From an uncultured Clostridia bacterium (GTDB lineage Bacteria; Bacillota; Clostridia; UBA1381): a stretch of DNA of 6,978 bases. The stretch is taken from the NCBI GenBank assembly GCA_944391635.1, contig CALXUL010000365.1:1-6978 (forward strand), given 5' to 3'. The translations under genes and the position numbers were made by a program. Positions 5,450 to 6,978 of this stretch are shown here, in pieces (the stretch's first letter is position 1; each line of letters opens with the position of its first letter). The notes beneath the pieces were generated by a model. It was not told the DNA's origin. It made no database searches and saw only the letters and a list, made by a program, of their open reading frames with translations.

Positions 5450-6216
5450 TCATTCATGATCGTTTCGTGATCATCTACGCGTACTTTAGCGCAAATATTG
5501 CGCATGACATGAACTAGACAGCGTTGAAAATGAGCTTTCGGATAAGTCTGCTCCAGCACTGTCTTCATGCCCAAAGAAAGAGCTCAACCTGTTCTAGACC
5601 GCGAGACTTCATGTCTTGAAGCATTTCCGTCCAATTCTCGACGTTTTCGCTGGGAGCAATGCGGTAATCGATGACTTCCTTGTGACCATTAGGCTTGATG
5701 CCAATGGCAATATAAAATGCTTCACGATCGAAGGTTATGCGACGCAAAGGAATGTAGGTAGCGTCCAAATAAACGCAGAAGAACTTGTCACTGAGTTTGC
5801 GTTGATGATAGGCCTCAACTTTTGGAATTATCTGCTTGGAGATGTTAGATACCTGAGCTGGGCTGTAGTGACTGCCGTACATCTTTTCAATTAAATCGGC
5901 TATTTCTCTGGTGGTTATGCCTTTAGAGTAAAGCTTGATGATCATATTTTCCAACACATCTGCATGCTGCTTGTAGTCAGGCAGCGTGTGCTGATGAAAC
6001 ATGCCGTTGCGGTCTCGTGGCACTTGAATTTCAATCTCGCCAAACTGCGTATCAACCTTGCGAAAGTAAGCACCATTGCGTGAATTGCCTGTATTCCAGC
6101 CAGCTCTGGCATAAGGATCATAGCCTAAAAACGCCGTCAGTTCAGCCTCTAATAGGTCATTAACTGCTTGCTGGAGTTCTTCTTTCTGTATGTGTTTTTT
6201 TGTTCAAACCAATCAT
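5431..6216 (-). pseudogene. IS256-family transposase, multiply disrupted
   Basis: The IS256-like protein is seen in pieces. From about 6190 to 5568 one frame reads ELQQAVNDLLEAELTAFLGY, DPYARAGWNTGNSRNG, EIEIQVPRDRNGMF, then FFCVYLDATYIPLRR with the first catalytic Asp. It ends in LEQVELFLWA and a stop at 5567-5565. The protein continues in another frame as GMKTVLEQTYPKAHFQRCLVHVMRNICAKVR. Family members have a Ser/Asp-Gly segment between these parts that holds the second catalytic Asp, and it is missing here. The homology stops after NEFKQI near 5436, removing about the last third with the catalytic Glu. At the 5' end, the likely ATG (6216-6214) runs into the wrong frame through an A7 tract (T7 at 6195-6201 on the + strand), and the correct frame has an in-frame TGA with no start codon. 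The gene cannot make an active transposase. Confidence 0.88.
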
Positions 6217-6298
6217 ACGAGAAAGGAACTCCTTTTTCTAATGTTTTAAGAAATTAATTTAAGGAATCATTCATCCTTACACAAACTATTTTACAGTC

Positions 6299-6327
6299 TT
6301 GATTCAATTTGGTTTAATTAGTATAAT
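6299..6327 (+). promoter_or_regulatory. Promoter of the acyltransferase gene, abutting the IS end
   Basis: TTGATT (6299-6304) is followed after 17 bp by a perfect TATAAT (6322-6327). Transcription would start near 6334, giving a leader of about 83 nt. The -35 begins one base outside the presumed insertion-sequence tip at 6298, so the element may have helped create or replace this promoter. Confidence 0.7.
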
Positions 6328-6353
6328 ATTGGTTTTATATAAGAATAATATTT

Positions 6354-6375
6354 ATAAGATAATACATGATCTTAT
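6354..6375 (+). repeat. Short hairpin in the acyltransferase leader
   Basis: ATAAGAT (6354-6360) and ATCTTAT (6369-6375) form a 7-bp inverted repeat with an 8-nt loop in the predicted 5' leader. It has no T-run, so it is not a clear terminator. It may be a leader structure or chance in AT-rich DNA. Confidence 0.3.
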
Positions 6376-6396
6376 TAAAAAATAAAAACATATATT

Positions 6397-6418
6397 AAAG
6401 GTATAGGTGATAACCTTT
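6397..6418 (+). promoter_or_regulatory. Ribosome binding site held in a hairpin at the TTG start
   Basis: AGGTGAT (6405-6411) matches the 3' half of the consensus Shine-Dalgarno and fixes the TTG start at 6417. AAAGGT (6397-6402) can pair with ACCTTT (6413-6418). That 6-bp stem would place the ribosome site in the loop and the first two bases of the start codon in the arm. The stem is short and its effect in vivo is uncertain. Confidence 0.45.
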
Positions 6419-6978
6419 GCGAAGAAGCAACATCGAACTATTTAGAATATTATTGATCCTGATGGTTATAATATTACATTATTTTAATCCTGGAATGGGT
6501 GGTGCTTTAGGACATACTGTTACTGGATCAATAAGTTATTATTTTATTCATTTAATGGAATCACTATGTATAGTAGCGGTAAACGGCTTTGTCTTGATTA
6601 CAGGATATTTTTCTTATAAAAAAGAAAATGTAAAAGCATCTAAAGTAACAAATTTAGTGTTAGTAATGATATTTTGGGGCGTATTGCTATCTCTATTAAC
6701 AGTGTTTATATTACGTCCTGAAAATATAAATATGCAGATAATAAAAGGTATCATTAAGGCAGCAACTAATCAATGGTTTGTAATAATTTATTGTATTTTG
6801 TATTTGCTAATTCCTTTTCTGAATAAGATACTCAATAATATAAGTCAAAATAGCTACAAGACATTACTAGTAATTGGCCTGATATTCTTTTATCTTTGGC
6901 CATCTTTCTACACTAAAATCACAGTCAGTGATGCTGGATATGGAATAATTAATTTTGTTTATCTGTATTTTATCGGAG
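6417..6978 (+). CDS. Acyltransferase-3 family membrane protein (5' part, runs off the window)
   Basis: The first 187 codons are present. The start MRRSNIELFRILLILMVIILHYF is the typical opening of membrane O-acyltransferases of the acyltransferase-3 family (OafA/WecH-like), with the conserved Arg in ELFR and the conserved His21 at the end of helix 1. Further hydrophobic segments follow at about 44-65, 75-100, 120-140 and 150-167, consistent with a multi-pass integral membrane protein. Members move acetyl or other acyl groups onto cell-surface sugars or peptidoglycan; the acceptor here is unknown. TTG 6417 is chosen because the frame has a stop at 6411-6413, AGGTGAT lies just upstream, and the next ATG (6462) would remove the conserved NIELFR. 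Neither neighbour suggests a pathway; a cell-wall or exopolysaccharide locus may lie to the right. The 3' end is outside the window. Confidence 0.85.
   Translation, partial: MRRSNIELFRILLILMVIILHYFNPGMGGALGHTVTGSISYYFIHLMESLCIVAVNGFVLITGYFSYKKENVKASKVTNLVLVMIFWGVLLSLLTVFILRPENINMQIIKGIIKAATNQWFVIIYCILYLLIPFLNKILNNISQNSYKTLLVIGLIFFYLWPSFYTKITVSDAGYGIINFVYLYFIG

Larger units (their letters stand above)
5400..6298 (-). mobile_element. Remnant of an IS256-family insertion sequence
   Basis: The element is defined by a decayed IS256-type transposase gene with its terminator on the left and a candidate terminal repeat on the right (TTACACAAACTATTTTACAG, 6277-6296, with the presumed tip near 6298). 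No matching inverted copy of that end is found to the left of the terminator, so the left end is probably deleted. The coding part is visibly more GC-rich than the flanking DNA, which fits an imported element. No target-site duplication could be identified. The outer limits are approximate. Confidence 0.65.

Noticed and set aside
5616..5894. 92-codon + strand open frame
   Set aside because: It is antisense to the clearly recognisable transposase sequence.
6195..6201. Programmed frameshift on the A7 tract to make the transposase
   Set aside because: The IS256 family is not known to need frameshifting, the required shift is +1 rather than the usual -1, and the gene is broken elsewhere anyway.
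1..6978. CRISPR array, tRNA or rRNA genes
   Set aside because: No regularly spaced direct repeats were seen, and no cloverleaf or rRNA-like sequence was recognised on either strand.

Overview
The window looks like a low-GC Firmicute chromosome, most likely Lactobacillus (acidophilus/gasseri/johnsonii/helveticus group). This rests on AT-rich intergenic DNA, a T-box leader with the canonical Gram-positive T-box sequence, OppA-type lipoproteins, an abiE locus and an IS256-family remnant. The genus is inferred from style and family content, not proven.

Layout, left to right. (1) Positions 2-94 hold the last 30 codons of a + strand gene of unknown function, followed by an intrinsic terminator at 184-211. 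(2) Positions 388-1646, minus strand, hold a type IV toxin-antitoxin locus. The AbiEi-like antitoxin gene is intact. The AbiEii nucleotidyltransferase toxin gene right behind it is broken by a frameshift near 720-735 and has lost its 3' part, so the antitoxin appears to be an orphan. A perfect 16-bp inverted repeat (1662-1677 and 1695-1710) upstream of the antitoxin looks like its operator. (3) Positions 1816-5105, + strand, form a self-contained transcription unit: promoter, T-box leader with a clear antiterminator/terminator switch, an oligopeptide-binding lipoprotein gene, a COG1228-type amidohydrolase gene 16 nt downstream, and a strong terminator. (4) Positions 5106-5400 are non-coding and carry competing inverted repeats. 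(5) Positions about 5400-6298 are a decayed IS256-family insertion sequence (minus strand), with more GC-rich codon use than its neighbours and several disabling lesions. (6) From 6299 to the right edge lies a promoter and the 5' part of an acyltransferase-3 membrane protein gene that starts with TTG.

The most coherent biology is the T-box unit. Uncharged tRNA would allow expression of a peptide-capturing lipoprotein and of a cytoplasmic metal-dependent hydrolase of a family that includes dipeptidases. I infer an amino-acid-starvation peptide-scavenging operon. No permease or ATPase is encoded here, so the lipoprotein would have to use an Opp transporter encoded elsewhere. The tRNA identity could not be fixed: the T-box bulge predicts a tRNA with discriminator A, and the candidate specifier codons are Tyr or Ile. 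I see no clear evidence of a wholly new system. The best leads are the abiE operator kept in front of a dead toxin, the unusual alternative hairpin across the specifier region, and the three-segment competing repeat at 5231-5307.
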